Positions 10,814-23,955 of a stretch of 64,000 nucleotides of DNA are shown here, in pieces (the first letter of the stretch is position 1; every line of letters begins with the position of its first letter). Made by a program: the position numbers and the translations under genes. The notes under the pieces were generated by a model, which was not told the DNA's origin, did not search any database, and was given only the letters and a program-made list of their open reading frames with translations. Origin of the DNA: Stromatinia cepivora (Eukaryota; Ascomycota; Leotiomycetes; Helotiales; Sclerotiniaceae); NCBI GenBank assembly GCA_014898415.1, contig RCTD01000016.1:620001-684000 (forward strand). The letters are read 5' to 3'.

Positions 10814-13800
10814 TCAATTCTGAATTGATTTTCCATATTTCGCAATGTCTTCATCTCGTAATGCTGCCATCCACAGACACCTTTCGGTGATGCCTTCTAT
10901 GGGAAGGAATCTATACAATTGACTAGCCTCAAGTAATCTAAGAAGATTCTTTGTGATGGTTGCTTCAAATCGACACCTCTCAAAGTTTACCAAAGGTTCC
11001 GTTGTTGGTGTGCTTGCAAATTGACTTGGGCGCTCCGAGTTGACGATGAGGTCATGAGTATAGATTCCAACAAATGGAATGCAGCCTCGATCTGCACCGC
11101 AACCTTCCATCTCTGCTCTCAAGTTATGGAAATTACTTGTAGGTGTCACAAGTTCTTCCAATTCGTGAAGTGTTTGTATGTCGGATGCCGGAACATGGGC
11201 CCACGTCGAGGTAAGGCGGGAGATATCCTTAGAGGTCAGAGCCACCGTGAGTTGTGTCATCGTAGCAAAGTTTCGATATTTCCGACAATTCACGGCAATG
11301 TGAATGAATTTGATGATGCATCGAACTCGTTCTTCCAGATCGCCGGTCAAGACTATTTCGGACACAGCCCACTTGACCATTATGTTGAACCGAGCGATGA
11401 CAACTTCTACCCCTCGAGGTTCTGAGGAGCGCAGGAATTCAACCCAGGAGCGAGTATCCGTAGCAGCATCTCTCCAGCGCATTTCGATGAGATCCTTCCA
11501 ATCAATCTCATTCAAGGCATCCTTCTCAATGAGAGTGAACTGTTGGGCAAGGACTCGCGAATCAAATGCGAGAATGAAGGGCAAGTGGACAGATGTTTTA
11601 CGAGAAGCTTCACTTGTACCACTGGGCCGCAAGGCATCTCTGCCAAATCCACTTGAACCGAGGGCAGTAGTGGGTGTGATGTCTGGAGTTGATGGTAGCG
11701 GATGCCCCTGCTCAAGTTGGTAATCATGGATCTGAGGGATATTCGCAGTGTTTGGAGGCATATTCAATGCCTGTACAAAGGTTATTGGAGGCGATGGAGG
11801 ATGATGTGGGGACTTAGATGGGTGGGGTATTTCCTTGATCACTGCTCCCTGTTTCAAAGGATGCGAAGCTGGAGCAGCCATGTTTGACATCTCTTCGATA
11901 TAGTCGGACTGCGAAATGACAGACATTTCGGAAGAAAGATCGCTGTCAATGTTGAGAAACGAATGATTGCCACTCTCACGAGCAGGTTCTTTTGCGCCGG
12001 GGCGCATTCTTCGCAAGCTTTCCGTTTCAGTTATGAAATCAAAGGATCCATGATGAGAGGAATGCGGTGTGTTGTCCGTAGTCAGCCGGTGCCCTTCATC
12101 TGGTCCTTCAAGAATTGAGCGTTCTGACCAATTGTGTGTATGCCGGTGATAACTCGCATCCTCGTTAAATGCGCCGTCAAGGAAAGAGCCTTCAAAAAAT
12201 GAATCTGTGAGACCATTTGACCCGGATAGTGAGGAAGTCCTTGGCATTCCCGTTGGTTGATACGCAGTAGGTCTATGTTCTGTGCTGATCGAAGCCTGCT
12301 GCGGCTGATATGTAATCGGATTTGGATTGTTGAAAATTCTCGAGTCCACGACATTCCGATGTCGGTGCCTGCGATTTTCTTCCTGGCCAAAATCCAAGGT
12401 AAGGGTGCTGACATCGTATGGGCCGCCGCCAAAGCTATTGGTATTTCCTTCGTTCTCGAATCTGCCAGAAAATTCACCACCTGAGGTTTCAGACCGCCTC
12501 TGTTCGAACTTCCCTTCGAGTTTCAGAAGAGCTGACTCAACCCCACCATCATCATCAATGTCATCTGGAATCTGAGCAAGCATCTGAGCTTCTTTCTCAA
12601 AAGACGGGCGCATGACAGGTTGAGATGAATGGGTATCGAATAGTGAGACGCGGGCTTTGGGTGCAACCTCAGCTAGTGCCCCCAATGAGAATGTCTCTAC
12701 ATGTGCTTGAGTTTCATCGTAATCACTGTTGACTACATCGACGTATCGGCTATCATCTCCACTACCAAGAAGATATGAGCTTCGTACAGAATCGGAGTAA
12801 GTCGTCAGGGAGCCAGTCGACATTGGTCGAGGGTTAGCGTTACTGAGATCCCCAACATTGCCCACGGCTCTCAAATCTCCACCTGGTCTTCTTCGGAGTA
12901 CTCGAAGTGGAAGCGGAATAGACGCATTCCGAGAAAAGCTTTCCGCGACTGATTGTTCTTCAGTGAATGTGGTGGCATCGAAGCTTCTCTCGCTCCTGTG
13001 GTGCCGAGTGAAACCACTATGAAAGGACGCATGACGGCGTAGTGATGCAGATTTTCTGACTCGGTAGGTTTGACTGTGAAGCCTCATTGAATGTGTGGGG
13101 ATTGGTCGCGGACCTAAGGGGTGCTCATATTCTCCTGATGGCTGCGAGTCACCAACGAGCGAAGGAAGACCTTCTAATGATAAACTGCGATTCACGGTAT
13201 GTCCTAGTAGATGAGATGATCTCCTTGGGGTTCCAGGGAAAGGAACTCCTGGCGGCGTGGTTGGTGGTGTAGGTCCATGGGATAGATGCAAAAAAGTGTC
13301 GGCGATTGAGCCGAAAGATGGACTCACGGCCAATGCGCCGGTCATCATAGGCAAGGGCAACGCCATGGTATCGTCAACAATTACAATACTCTTGCTTCCG
13401 TTTGTAACTTCGCTCTTGGGTGACCTGTGAGTTATGGACCCCGAATTTTCCAAAGTAACATCGGGGCACATAGTCGAGTAGTGGATTGCTGATTCGCGAT
13501 GGCTGCTCCTTGGCGGTGACTGCTGCTTAATTATACGAGAATTACGGGCCTCGTCAGCCTCCTCTTCCTCTCGAACTGCCTTTTTGAAGTCTTCGGCAAT
13601 TTCAGCACCAAGCAGGTCAATCCTCATTGGTGCACGAATTGAGTCGTGCTTTTGAGCTTGTGGGACTATGGCGGTACCAGGAAGTCGGTTTATAGTTGCC
13701 CCTCGAATGCCGAGAGGAGGCATATTGGGAAAGCTGCCTTGCGTTGGGGAACCAGTGGGGCTATGACCTGCTCGATTGCTCAATGCACGACGTACGCTAC

Positions 13801-16202
13801 CTAAAAGTTTTTTCATCCCTGGTCCCGACATTGCCGAAGGGCCTTTGTGACAGGGAGGCGGTCTGGGAAACAAAGTAGTTTCTCGACCAAATTCTGCTGG
13901 AGTGCTTGGGGCGACAACATCAACAAAAGCTTGTCCGGGAGGGAAGAGGTTACCTCTCACTAAACTTCCAGCATAAGGCAAAGCAAGAAGTAACTCCGTA
14001 CTCTTATAGATAACCTTTTGAACAGGTGGTACGGAATCTGGTTGTGCTCGGCAATCTCTCAACGAGTCGGAGAAGCTTGCACTGCGCTTGTGTGAATGCG
14101 AAGGGCGCACTCGTTTACCGGCCAGTGCTTTAGGTGTGGTTGCCACAGGGGGAGCCGGATCGTATATAGAGCTGGCAGGAACTGGATGCGCCCCCAGGGG
14201 GTTAATAGTCCCGCCACCTCTTGTTCGACTAGGGAATGAGCATGATACAAAGTCTTCACTCACTATGCTCGTGGGGGATGGGGGTGGTTCTGGGTCGTCG
14301 TCATACTCCCTGGTGTTCGGAGGGGTGGGATTATAGGCAACAGAGTCAACGTAACCCGCGCGAGAAACATCGGCGAAAAAGTTTCGTCCTTCAACCATTG
14401 AAGTGTCATGTTCGATGAAGTCGGGCTCTATAATCCCATCGAGACGTGGAGGACCTGCTAGGTGGGTTTCCCAGAAAGCTGGGTCTAGATTGGGATCTCG
14501 GGAACCAGCTACTCCTCCAGCAGCTATTGGAACCTCAACTCCAAGATCTGGGTCGAAGTCGGGCCCATCCCAGTATAATGCACATACTCTCCGCCAACAC
14601 TTCTTCAGCTCCTCTACTATCTTCAGGGGCACCTTAGAGTGCATCTCACCTTGCAGGAGTGTTTCTGCAAATGCATTAAATCGTTCACAAAACAACACCC
14701 TTAACTCGTAGTCAATGACATAATCATCCAAGAAGTAATTTAGTACCCAATGGCGAATCGCGACGAAAGTTCTAACCCTGACCACCGTACCAATTTCATC
14801 ATTCCTTGCGACTGCCCACTGCAGTCTCGCGATGAGCATGAGCAACAGATCTGTTGTCTCCAGAAATGATCGAAACGTAAGAAAGAAATCTGAAAGAAGG
14901 TCATAATCGACGAAAGTGGGAGACGTAATTTCTGCAACAAGACGAGCTGGAGTCGCCGCTCTAATACCTCCACTTTCGCCATAGCGGACAATAGATGGGT
15001 GGTCGCAAGCTGGCTTGAAGGTGAGAGCATCGAACATTTCGGGCCCAATGGCACTCGATGGCTTAACAATTCTTGGCGATGGCATTGAGCATGATTGGTA
15101 GTTTGGGCTTGGCGGGCCACTGACAACACTAGGCTGTGGAGATGCATCAGAATGATGTCGAGAAAGGGCTCGCGTATGGCGCTGTGAAGCGGGATCCATT
15201 TGTGATGTTTCTCTGCTTGACAAGACACTTGAGCGTACATCATCATTGGTGGTCGTATAAGAAGAACCTCGAAGGAAAGGCGTGCCATGCATGCTGAATC
15301 GTGGTTTTCCCAATTTGTACGAAGGGATAGTGACGTCTAGAGCAGGAGTACCTTGAAAAAATTCAGGCTTTTGGGTGGCCGTGCCAGTCCCGGGCCTTTC
15401 GATGACAACCTTGAAAGCACCAGCGTCTTTGTCGGTGACTGGGGTGTGTTGATCGTCTACAGTCGAGTATGAGTGTGCTCTCACGCGTCGTGTTTTTGGT
15501 GGGGCTGCGAGTTGTATTCGCTGGGCTAGGCTCGATGCCGACTTTGACGGGGACCAAAGACTATCGCGGTGACTCAAATCCTCCTCCTCTCTGCGAAACG
15601 CGGCAGCATCAGGTCCAGCAGTATCCGGTGGTGTTGTTGGAAAGACGAAAGATGGCTGAGGATATCGTTGGTTTGCTGGACGTATTGACGGGCTGTTCGT
15701 CTGTCAGTACTGTTTACTGCCAAATATTAAAATTCTTTGTGGTGGTAGCGAGTACTATATCGTCAACAAGCATCACCTTGTCTTACCGTAGGTATATCTT
15801 TCCGCCATTTCCAACCTTAGCAACGGTGAATTGTCTACCTTCCCGGCCAGCAGAGCCCCCATCTGGAGTAATACTGCCTTTCTCACCTTCTACCTCTCTC
15901 TTAACCCGCCGGTAAATATTATCATTGCGCGAACTCTCCTGCATCAGCTTTTTTTGTTGGTTCGGGCTTCTCTTTCCAGTAACCCTCAAATTTAGAGCTG
16001 ACAATGATGGCTCGTTATTATTTTGTCGTCTTTCGACCTCTGTGACAGATGTAGATATAGTATTAAGTGTCGCAAAACGGCCTCTAGGGGACAATCGATC
16101 TCGTTGACGTTGACGCAAACTTTCAGGTGGACGGGAGGCTTGGATCTGAGCCTCGACCTCCATTATTAATTTATCGTTTGCCCGGATTTTTGCCTCCTTC
16201 AT
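10814..16202 (-). CDS. Ras-family guanine nucleotide exchange factor, Lte1-like
   Basis: There are two exons on the minus strand, 16202-15787 and 15692-10814, with a 94-nt intron; 1764 aa. The splice rejoins GKIYLRPSIRPANQRYPQP, a block I recognise from fungal Lte1-type proteins. Taking a nearer AG gives the wrong phase. The order is a basic N-terminal region, then PKTRRVRAHS, a RasGEF-N (REM) domain near residues 375-505 (YDLLSDFFLTFRSFLET), a very long Ser/Pro-rich disordered middle, and the catalytic RasGEF domain near 1510-1755 (LIEKDALNEIDWKDL, CIKFIHIAVNCRKYRNF, LPFIGIY-like CIPFVGIYTHDL). Budding-yeast Lte1 promotes mitotic exit and low-temperature growth. Its role in filamentous fungi is less clear. 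The protein ends KYGKSIQN. An additional upstream exon cannot be excluded. Confidence 0.88.
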
Positions 16203-17516
16203 AGCACTCAGCTTCTTCGTCGTTTTCCTAATTTTCGATGCATGGAGGGTGGATCAAGTGAACATTGTAAGTCAATTATATTGGGATTGAGAGGTTGGGG
16301 TAATGAAATTGAGAAGGTTGAAGGAGGTCTGCGACAGGCTCTCGATCAACAAAAGACCATCCAATGACGTGACGGTTGGGGGGGGTGAAGATTCGATTCA
16401 GCAGGTTTAGGTATTCGCCGATATTATTGCTTTTGGCCAAGCAGGCATTCAAAGGAAGGGAACGAAAGAAATGGTAAGGTGGAAAGTGCGAATGGGAATA
16501 ATGAGAGAGAGAGAGAGAGTGTGTGTGTTTTGGTGGCGGTGCTTTGAAGTGCAGGACCAACCAAGTACCTATGCGAAAGAAGTAGACTTGAATGTGCATT
16601 TAGTGCAGGGTAGGGAAGACCCATAACCACTTAGAGTTCAGACTTATCATCTCGAAGGGGCAATTAAGGAAAATGCACAAAAAGAGAAGTAGGCTACTTT
16701 TTGGATGTGCATTTTGCTTTGCAGGGGCATAGAGGGCTTGTTGTTGCAGCTGTATGATTATTTATTTATTACATGGGTTTAATGAATGAAAAGTCCCAGC
16801 TTTTTCACACCACTATCACGGATTAGGATTCCGGGGGGGGGCTAATGCATAAAAGTGTCAACGAATGATTTTATCTCCTTAACCACGACATCCTTGGAAA
16901 TAAGATTTTAAGAATAAACAAATTGAAAATACGTTTACGGAGGTTTTTGCTTCATCAATAAGAATTGGTACGAGCGTCGTTTTATGATTTGACTTGGACT
17001 CGGTAGTAATCAAGGAGAAGCTTGAAAGACTTGAAATGAGAGTCTTTTTAATTGTGAGTTATTATGATGGGATGGGAATCTTGGAGAGAAGTCGGAAAAG
17101 CTTTCAAAAAAAAGTAAATACCTAGATACCTTGGTACGTACTCGAGTACTACCTCCTAGACAAACAGATAAACAAAACGACAACTTATATTTGACCTTAT
17201 CTTTTCACGTGGTACCTGGCTAACACCTGAAATAGTAGGTAGGTAGTAAGCACTACATCAGCACATCAGCACCTACCTATCGGATTTGTCCATGCAGCTT
17301 TGCGGCTTTCGAGTCTGGCCGATTGTTTTAATGAGAAGAGATAACTGGTTATACATACTAGTAAGTTGTGTCTCTTCATCGTAAAAATCCTTACAGCTTT
17401 CCAGATTCCAACTTCTAATGGGAGCAGGCAATGTAACTATGATGATGCATATTTTCTGTGGGAATCCATTTGAGCTGATGTACCAGTACGTAACTCCTGT
17501 TACATGAACTACTTGA

Positions 17517-17560
17517 TCACCAACATTTACCAACATTTACCAACATTTACCAACCAACCA
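17517..17560 (+). repeat. 10-bp tandem repeat (ACCAACATTT)n
   Basis: Three to four copies of the 10-bp unit run into CCAACCAACCAAC. It is a short local duplication in the gene-poor stretch. Confidence 0.9.
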
Positions 17561-18527
17561 ACAGAAGAAAGACCATCCGACCTTGGTATCGGGATGGTAA
17601 GCAGTAGAATAAATATAAATCTTGGAATAAGCCATCTATCTCATTCAATAAATAAATAGGAAATTAATTAGAGACAAAAGTGCAAACATCCAAAGCCAAA
17701 AAAAAGTGGCTTCCAACAACGATGTTTCAGCGGGTCATCATTTACCCCAATCCAAGGATCTGGTGGGGTGTTGTCGCCGATGAGAATAATCATCCAGGAC
17801 ATCTAAGAACCTATTATCACAGTGTCGTACAAGCTTTCTGTACAAATTGGTTAAATCCTATCTGGCTCTCAGTCATCAATTCATATACATTTATCATCAG
17901 ATGACCTATTATACAACTATTATTATATCTGGATTCTGCAACGTCTTTTTTTGTAGTTATTTTCGCGTTGTGATCAAAGGGTACAAACAGACTACCCCTA
18001 ACTTTGAGATGTCTGCGGAGTAAATGGTGATTGATCAATGATCATACGGGAAATTCCATATTGGAATAAGTTCAAACATGATTCTGGAATCTAATAAATA
18101 CTGGTAGAATTATTACTATGGTGGAATGATTTAAAGTTCAGGACAAAAGATAACATAACTTCTTTGACACTGACCCTCTATGTAAACTTAGAATTGTCAG
18201 TTCATATCATCCACTGGGCAACAACAATTGCAACGAGAAACGAGCCCCAGCGCAATGGAAACGAGTTTTTGATATAGTGGAGTGATGAAATGATGAAATG
18301 TGGCCGACCACTCAGATTACACCATTTGAGCGAACGTCCAATCAGAATAATTTTGAATTTTACCAATAGATAAGGCCTAATTTTCTAAATGAGCCATCCG
18401 GAAAAGTGTTGGAATTAGCTTCCCCCGAGCTTCGACTCCCGAGACATGAAGAGTCAAAGACGATCCACAACTTGAGATGGATAATTTTCATTGATGGGCT
18501 CAAGCCCAGGAAGCTTGCTGACTGAAC

Positions 18528-19140
18528 ATGACAAGACTCACTTTACGGAGTATACCGAGTACAGTTTCCACATCGGCATCAATGATTATGGAGAGGAGAC
18601 ACCATGCAAAAAAACGGTATGATTGCGAGGACGGGATATCCAGATCTACATCCAGAACTTTATCGCCGATGGTTTCTACGGAGTGCTTCTTAAGCGGAAC
18701 CGATAGCTAAAGGCCCAAATATTTTATTTCCATTACAATGATTACAGTTTGGGAATCAGACACACACATGCCGCTTTTCCCTTTAACATGACCATCAATC
18801 AAGGCATTTTCATAATGCACTCTTTTGCTACATCATCTATCGGTACTTATCGCAGTTTCCATACGACACGGACAGTTGTCCTGAGGGTTAACATTGACAT
18901 TACTACTTGCTTATCCTCCTTCTCAGGTTGAAGTCCAACCTCGAAGCCGAACTCTACTTACCCTGTCCGTTCTGGGTATGGCTCTGCAACTTCTATTTTT
19001 GAAGAAATCAGCATTGGCGATACACCAACCTTGTTCAAGAGAGAGGTTAATAACTTTTTTGAGACTTAAAACCGCTTCGTGCCTAGGAACTCAAAGTCGC
19101 TGGGATTTCCCCGATCACCAGATGACAGGATCGCTAAAAT
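18528..19140 (+). pseudogene. Possible decayed coding relic
   Basis: Between about 18.53 and 19.14 kb one plus-strand frame gives protein-like text in segments (for example HFTEYTEYSFHIGINDYG and SIFEEISIGDTPTLFKRE) broken by stops and frame changes. This looks like a gene that has decayed, but I recognise no family, and A+T-rich DNA can mimic this by chance. No splice structure repairs it convincingly. Confidence 0.2.
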
Positions 19141-20150
19141 GAGATACCATATATTCACCGAGAAGCAAATGGCTTAGCAGGCTCACAGTATACAATTGGT
19201 TCGGTTAGTATCCTATATCCATCTGCAATTTGGGAGTCGGCACGTAAAGAAGTAGGTCATGTGCTGTATCCAGCAACGTAGGTTGTTGCTTGTATGATTA
19301 ATCTTCCCTGAGGACAAGAGGCACAAGTTCCCGTAAAGATTGGCAGAGAGCAAGTTGGTGACAACCCGTCTCGCCTGTAGAGTTCATCTGATGTTATGGA
19401 ATGGGTGTTAGAGGTTAGAAAAGGACAAATGAATCCGTCATACCTCACTGTACTATTTCTCAGCTAATCCTTCTCACCATTACTTACATAGGATGCGTTC
19501 AGAAAGGGCTGATACCATGGACTTCATTGTTGGGTTGCGATATCAACATTTGAACACAATGCATTTTGCACGCCTCTGTACATCCTACCCAGTCGCTTGT
19601 ATTGCACAGTACACGGATGATCCATTAATCGAGAAGAAAAGCAAATTTTCCATTTATACCTTTCTGGGTTTTCTTTCTTGGCTACTTCACCATATCCATC
19701 GGGTGGGGAGATTCCAGCTCTTAGGGAGGTCGTCTGTGCGCAGGCACGGTACCTGTGGGTATTCAGAGAAAGCTCCTGCACCAGGACCTTCGAAACAAAA
19801 GAATTGAGGAACGTACAATTTTCTTGCAGCAAAAGGTTCATTGAATCGAACAATTCGCTTTCTTTGCGAAAGTCCATGGATACGATTCTCACAAGCAAAA
19901 ATATGTGCGCATCATCAGCTCGTCCCTACTGGATCGCCGAGGTATCCGGTAAAATGCTACCGTCATTACAGCTAGAAGCGATACGGTACTTGGATCCGCC
20001 TCATGTCGCAATCCTTCTCTTTGCCTCGTGGCCATTTACTTGCCTCCAGCATTAACCCTCTTTCAACCCGGAAATCAAACTGTTCGGCGTTGCGGACTGG
20101 AATGGTCATAAATTTCTAACATATAGATATATTCAACGGGATGTTCCCTT

Positions 20151-20217
20151 CTCGTTCCCGCCGTCATGATTGAGTATGATGGGACGAGCTTGTTAGAATA
20201 CATTAACATGACGGCGG
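20151..20217 (+). other. Two interleaved inverted repeats
   Basis: Arm B, CCGCCGTCATG (20158-20168), pairs perfectly with CATGACGGCGG (20207-20217). Arm A, CTCGTTCCC (20151-20159), nearly pairs with GGGACGAG (20181-20188). The order A-B-A'-B' is the topology of a pseudoknot if transcribed. The stems are much more G+C-rich than the surroundings. Function is unknown. Confidence 0.55.
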
Positions 20218-22116
20218 TGATTAATATATACCGTATCGAGTATTATGAGTGATATGGGTTCTACCTTGAAGAGTAAATTCAGGAACCAGCACTCTTCGTA
20301 ATATGCCTACACTCGTAGGATTTTACGTCTTAGTTCCTCAATCGTGCAGTTTCCCTAGGCTCTTCTTCAGGCCAACCTCGCCGACACATCTACGCTGCGG
20401 GTCTGATTATATGCGAGAATTTCAAACATCTCATCAGACGACATCGGTAGCAACCGGTTCGGACTCAATGCTTCCGGATAGTCTCAGGAACAATTCAACA
20501 ATCCTCGCATGAAAATGAAGGATGCTCCTCATCTCAACGTTTTTAAGCTCTGTATAATAATATATCATAGGATGAATTGTCCAACTAGTGGTAAAAACTT
20601 TCTTCTTTATTTGTTCCTGCATATTCTTTACGTGTTTCCCCCGTTTCTAGTCTATTGCGGGTCAATCATCTGACAGCTGGGGTTCATCATTCAAAGACCG
20701 AAAGTTCGGCCCGTGCTGTTGATTGTACGAAGGATGATGCTGGTTCACAACGGTGCTCCCGGCAGTTTTGGAGGCATCTAATCGTAATTTTATCGTGGAA
20801 ATACAAATTTTTGCAATCTTTGCGAGATTATGAGGGGAACGTTGGGGACTTGGGCATCTATCTGTCGATATTAGGCTGTGATATTACTTTATCAAATTGA
20901 GAACTAATGGTTAAACTGTATCGGTGACAAGTGCAAAATTTCATACCACTTGAACAAGTGTTTGATCACATTCGGGATACCCTTGTTTCATGGCTGAATG
21001 GCGGGCCTCGTATGTGTTTGGTATATGGGATGGCCTAGAGACTCCCGATTCCTCAATCCTATGTACCGGCGCAGTATCGTTGGGATTCGATCACTGTCAT
21101 AGCTATTGTTTGCTCTCACTTCGGCCATCCCATGATATTCTTAGCATCTTCCAATTAAAACTTTCCTGTATTTCTCATCTCATCATTCCTATGTTGAAAT
21201 TTCAAAGCAACACCTTTTTCATGACGTGCCTAAAATTTGGGAAGCGAATCACGGTGTCAGGATTGCGTTATTATATTATGTTACAAAGGAAAGAAAGGCT
21301 TATAATTATATAATCCAGGCGTTTTTAAAAACTCGATTGGATCCTACTGGGCTACCTACCTCTGCTTCGACTCAGGCTTCGAACTATCCATTCAAGACTT
21401 CTGGCGATAGATATAAGGATTGTACATCAGTACATCATAATGCATTGAGTCTAGCACCAGTTACCAGAATAAACTAAATTTTATAATTCTCCAAGCTACT
21501 ATACCCTTCTAGTCTTGAGTCCAAGCCCACTGCTCCAACACCACATATACTCGACTTTCAAATTGAAACAACAGTATTAGTCAATTACGCCCTCTTCATC
21601 TCATTCCTCGTTCTCCCATTTCCTCCCTCCTATTCGTCTATCCATATATCTGTATACAATACATATCGCACAGGTCGAAGAACAATAATCAACGAATCTC
21701 AAATCAGAGTAAAGAAATCATTCTCTCAACTGCGTATATCATCTCATCTCATCTAATCTAATCTAACGCCATTCAATCCCCAATCCTTGCCAACTAGACC
21801 CTCAATCTGAACTCATATCTCAACACGAATATGAAGTTCAATACTCCAAGATGAGTAATATCAAATATATCAAATTAAAATGTAAGATGTATCTCCACTC
21901 AAATTTCCAATAAAAGCAAAGTTCCGCGCATTGGGGATGAGAATAGAGGAATAGAGGAATGTCCCAGCTTTAGATATAATAATGAGTTAGTTTTAATTTC
22001 CATTGACTTACTTTAATTACCTGGGGTGTATTCATCTATTATCTAACTATATATTGGTTTGCTTCTTTAGCACTTGATGAATAGATGGATGAATGGATGG
22101 ATGAAATAAGATAAAA

Positions 22117-22146
22117 CTTGGATTTGGATTTGGATTTGGATTTGGA
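22117..22146 (+). repeat. GGATTT hexamer array
   Basis: Four to five head-to-tail copies of TTGGAT/GGATTT lie in the gene-poor stretch. A related GATTGG run lies near 22373-22395. Confidence 0.85.
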
Positions 22147-22831
22147 GTTACTGTACGTACCGTACCTACTTAGATAGGTACTTAAATATTCATTATTAGA
22201 CAGACCTGAGATCGTCCAGTCCAGTTCGGATGTACTGCTTCGAGTTATACTGTATCCATTTTTGACAAAATATTACGTCTAGAAATACATATATATAGTA
22301 CAGACCAGTACACACTGATGTGAGATTATGATTTTGCGTGTTGTGAATTTCTGAATTTCTGATTGGGCATAAGTGATTGGGATTGGGATTGGGAATCGGG
22401 GTGTTCAACGGAGGGCTTTTGGGGGTTAGTACTATAGCTAGGTAGGTAGGTATTATAGAGTTACGGATAGTGAATGGATGAATGGGGTTTGGTAATATAC
22501 CTATTACCTCCCATTAGGTCCCTAGGTATTGATTCTTACACACAACAACCTTCGATTTGAGATTTGAGATTCCTTTCAATGATGCGCTTGGTGAGAGAAG
22601 AAGATATTCATCATTTCATAATGTGTATGCAAATGGTGATTTAGATATGCGGTGTGTATTTTTATATAATCTTGCGTTCTTTCAAACATATGTGGCCCAT
22701 AAAACTCCGGTAATGGAATAGAGTAATGGTGATTTCTACATGTCATTATAAATCATCCTATCTCATCTATATTACACCACTCTACCTCATCCATCCAGAT
22801 AGATTCGATGCCAGCACCAAACCCACTGCAC

Positions 22832-23955
22832 TTAAATCAAACTTTCTTTCTCCTCACCCCTCTTCCCCCTCCCCTCAAACGTCTTCATCGCCCCATCAAT
22901 TCCACTAACCCTCCTGGCAATCGCCCGCACTCCCACAGGTAAGACCGCCATCAAGCCAACCCACCTCGCATACAGCGGCATCGCCAATACCGCACTACTC
23001 CCCTTATCAATCGTCGCGATAATCTCCCTCGCCACATCAACCGGCTCCAATACCGGTGCGAAAAAACTACTCGGCGTCACGGTCCCGAAAAATAATGGCG
23101 TGCTTAATTGGCCCGGCTCTACAAGTATTGTTTTGATATTAGGGTGTGCTTTGAGTTCTGCTGTCAGAGAATGGTGAAGTGCGGTTAAGCCGGCTTTGGA
23201 GGCGCTGTAGTCGCTGAGTTGGGCGGCGCCAAGGTGTCCTAGGACGCTGGACATGGTTACGATTGTACCGTGACCGGTGCGGACGATGCCTGGGAGGAAG
23301 GCCTTGAGAGTGTAGAAACTTCCTAGAAGGTTTACTTTGAAATTATGTTCGATTTCATCGAGGGACAAATCCAGGAGTGTTTTCCCATTTACGATTGCCG
23401 CGTTGTTGATGAGGATTGTAGGGGTACCGAGCTATTTATTATTTGTTAGTCCTCTAGTGATAGATGAAAATAGAGGGGAAAACAAACATCTCGTTCGATT
23501 TCCACAGCCACTCTTGCAACTTCCTCCCGATTCCCTACATCACACTTATAATAACTCACGCCCCTCGCTTCTCCACTCTCTAAATCTCGCACATCTAATA
23601 CTGCAACTGTGGCGCCTCGCATGCCATATACTTCCGCGACCAATAATCCCAATCCGCTTGCGCCACCGGTAATCACTATAACCTCTTCTGACAAGTCTAC
23701 TTCTCTAGCCTTGGAGTATGCGATTTGGCGATTGAGTATCGAGAGAAAATATATCATGGTGAGCAAAGAGGCATAGCCAATGGCATATTGAATGGCTTGA
23801 TGATGCCAGGGCATAGCTTGTGCGCGCATACAGAGAGGAATCATCCATGCGACGAAGGGGTGGAGAAATGTAACTTTGAGGACTTTGTGTAGGAGATCTA
23901 TGCTGAGGGGTTTGGCCCATGGGAGCTCTTCTCCATGGCGAGGTCGATGGTTCAT
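22832..23955 (-). CDS. Membrane-anchored short-chain dehydrogenase/reductase
   Basis: There are two exons on the minus strand, 23955-23488 and 23431-22832, with a 56-nt intron holding CTAAC near its acceptor; 355 aa. A hydrophobic N-terminal region (about residues 30-75) is a likely membrane anchor. The Rossmann motif TGGASGLG spans 96-103. The cofactor side has an acidic VLDVRD, which favours NAD(H). NNAA is at 165-168, the catalytic Ser at about 217-218, and the YSASK pair is Tyr231/Lys235. After the core the chain has a further hydrophobic stretch and a basic tail. The layout resembles the SDR16C/retinol-dehydrogenase-like group of lipid-droplet or ER oxidoreductases. The substrate is unknown. 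The gene is isolated between two gene-poor stretches. Confidence 0.92.

Larger units (their letters stand above)
16203..22831. other. Gene-poor, A+T-rich 6.6-kb stretch
   Basis: No intact gene is supported on either strand. The first few hundred bases are the promoter of the Lte1-like gene and carry GA/GT simple repeats near 16502-16528. From about 18.5 to 21.4 kb the base mix is closer to coding DNA, but all frames are broken by stops, as in a decayed gene or element. No terminal repeats, reverse transcriptase or transposase motif was recognised. Small tandem repeats and an interleaved inverted repeat inside this stretch are listed separately. Confidence 0.6.

Noticed and set aside
15469..15915. 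148-codon plus-strand frame opposite the Lte1-like gene
   Set aside because: It crosses the intron of the recognised gene on the other strand and has no family text.
16276..16630. Two Ser/Leu/His-rich minus-strand frames
   Set aside because: They run through GA/GT simple repeats in the promoter of the Lte1-like gene and have no features.
16203..22831. Search for a transposon in the gene-poor stretch
   Set aside because: No transposase, reverse transcriptase, long terminal repeat or target-site duplication could be recognised by eye.
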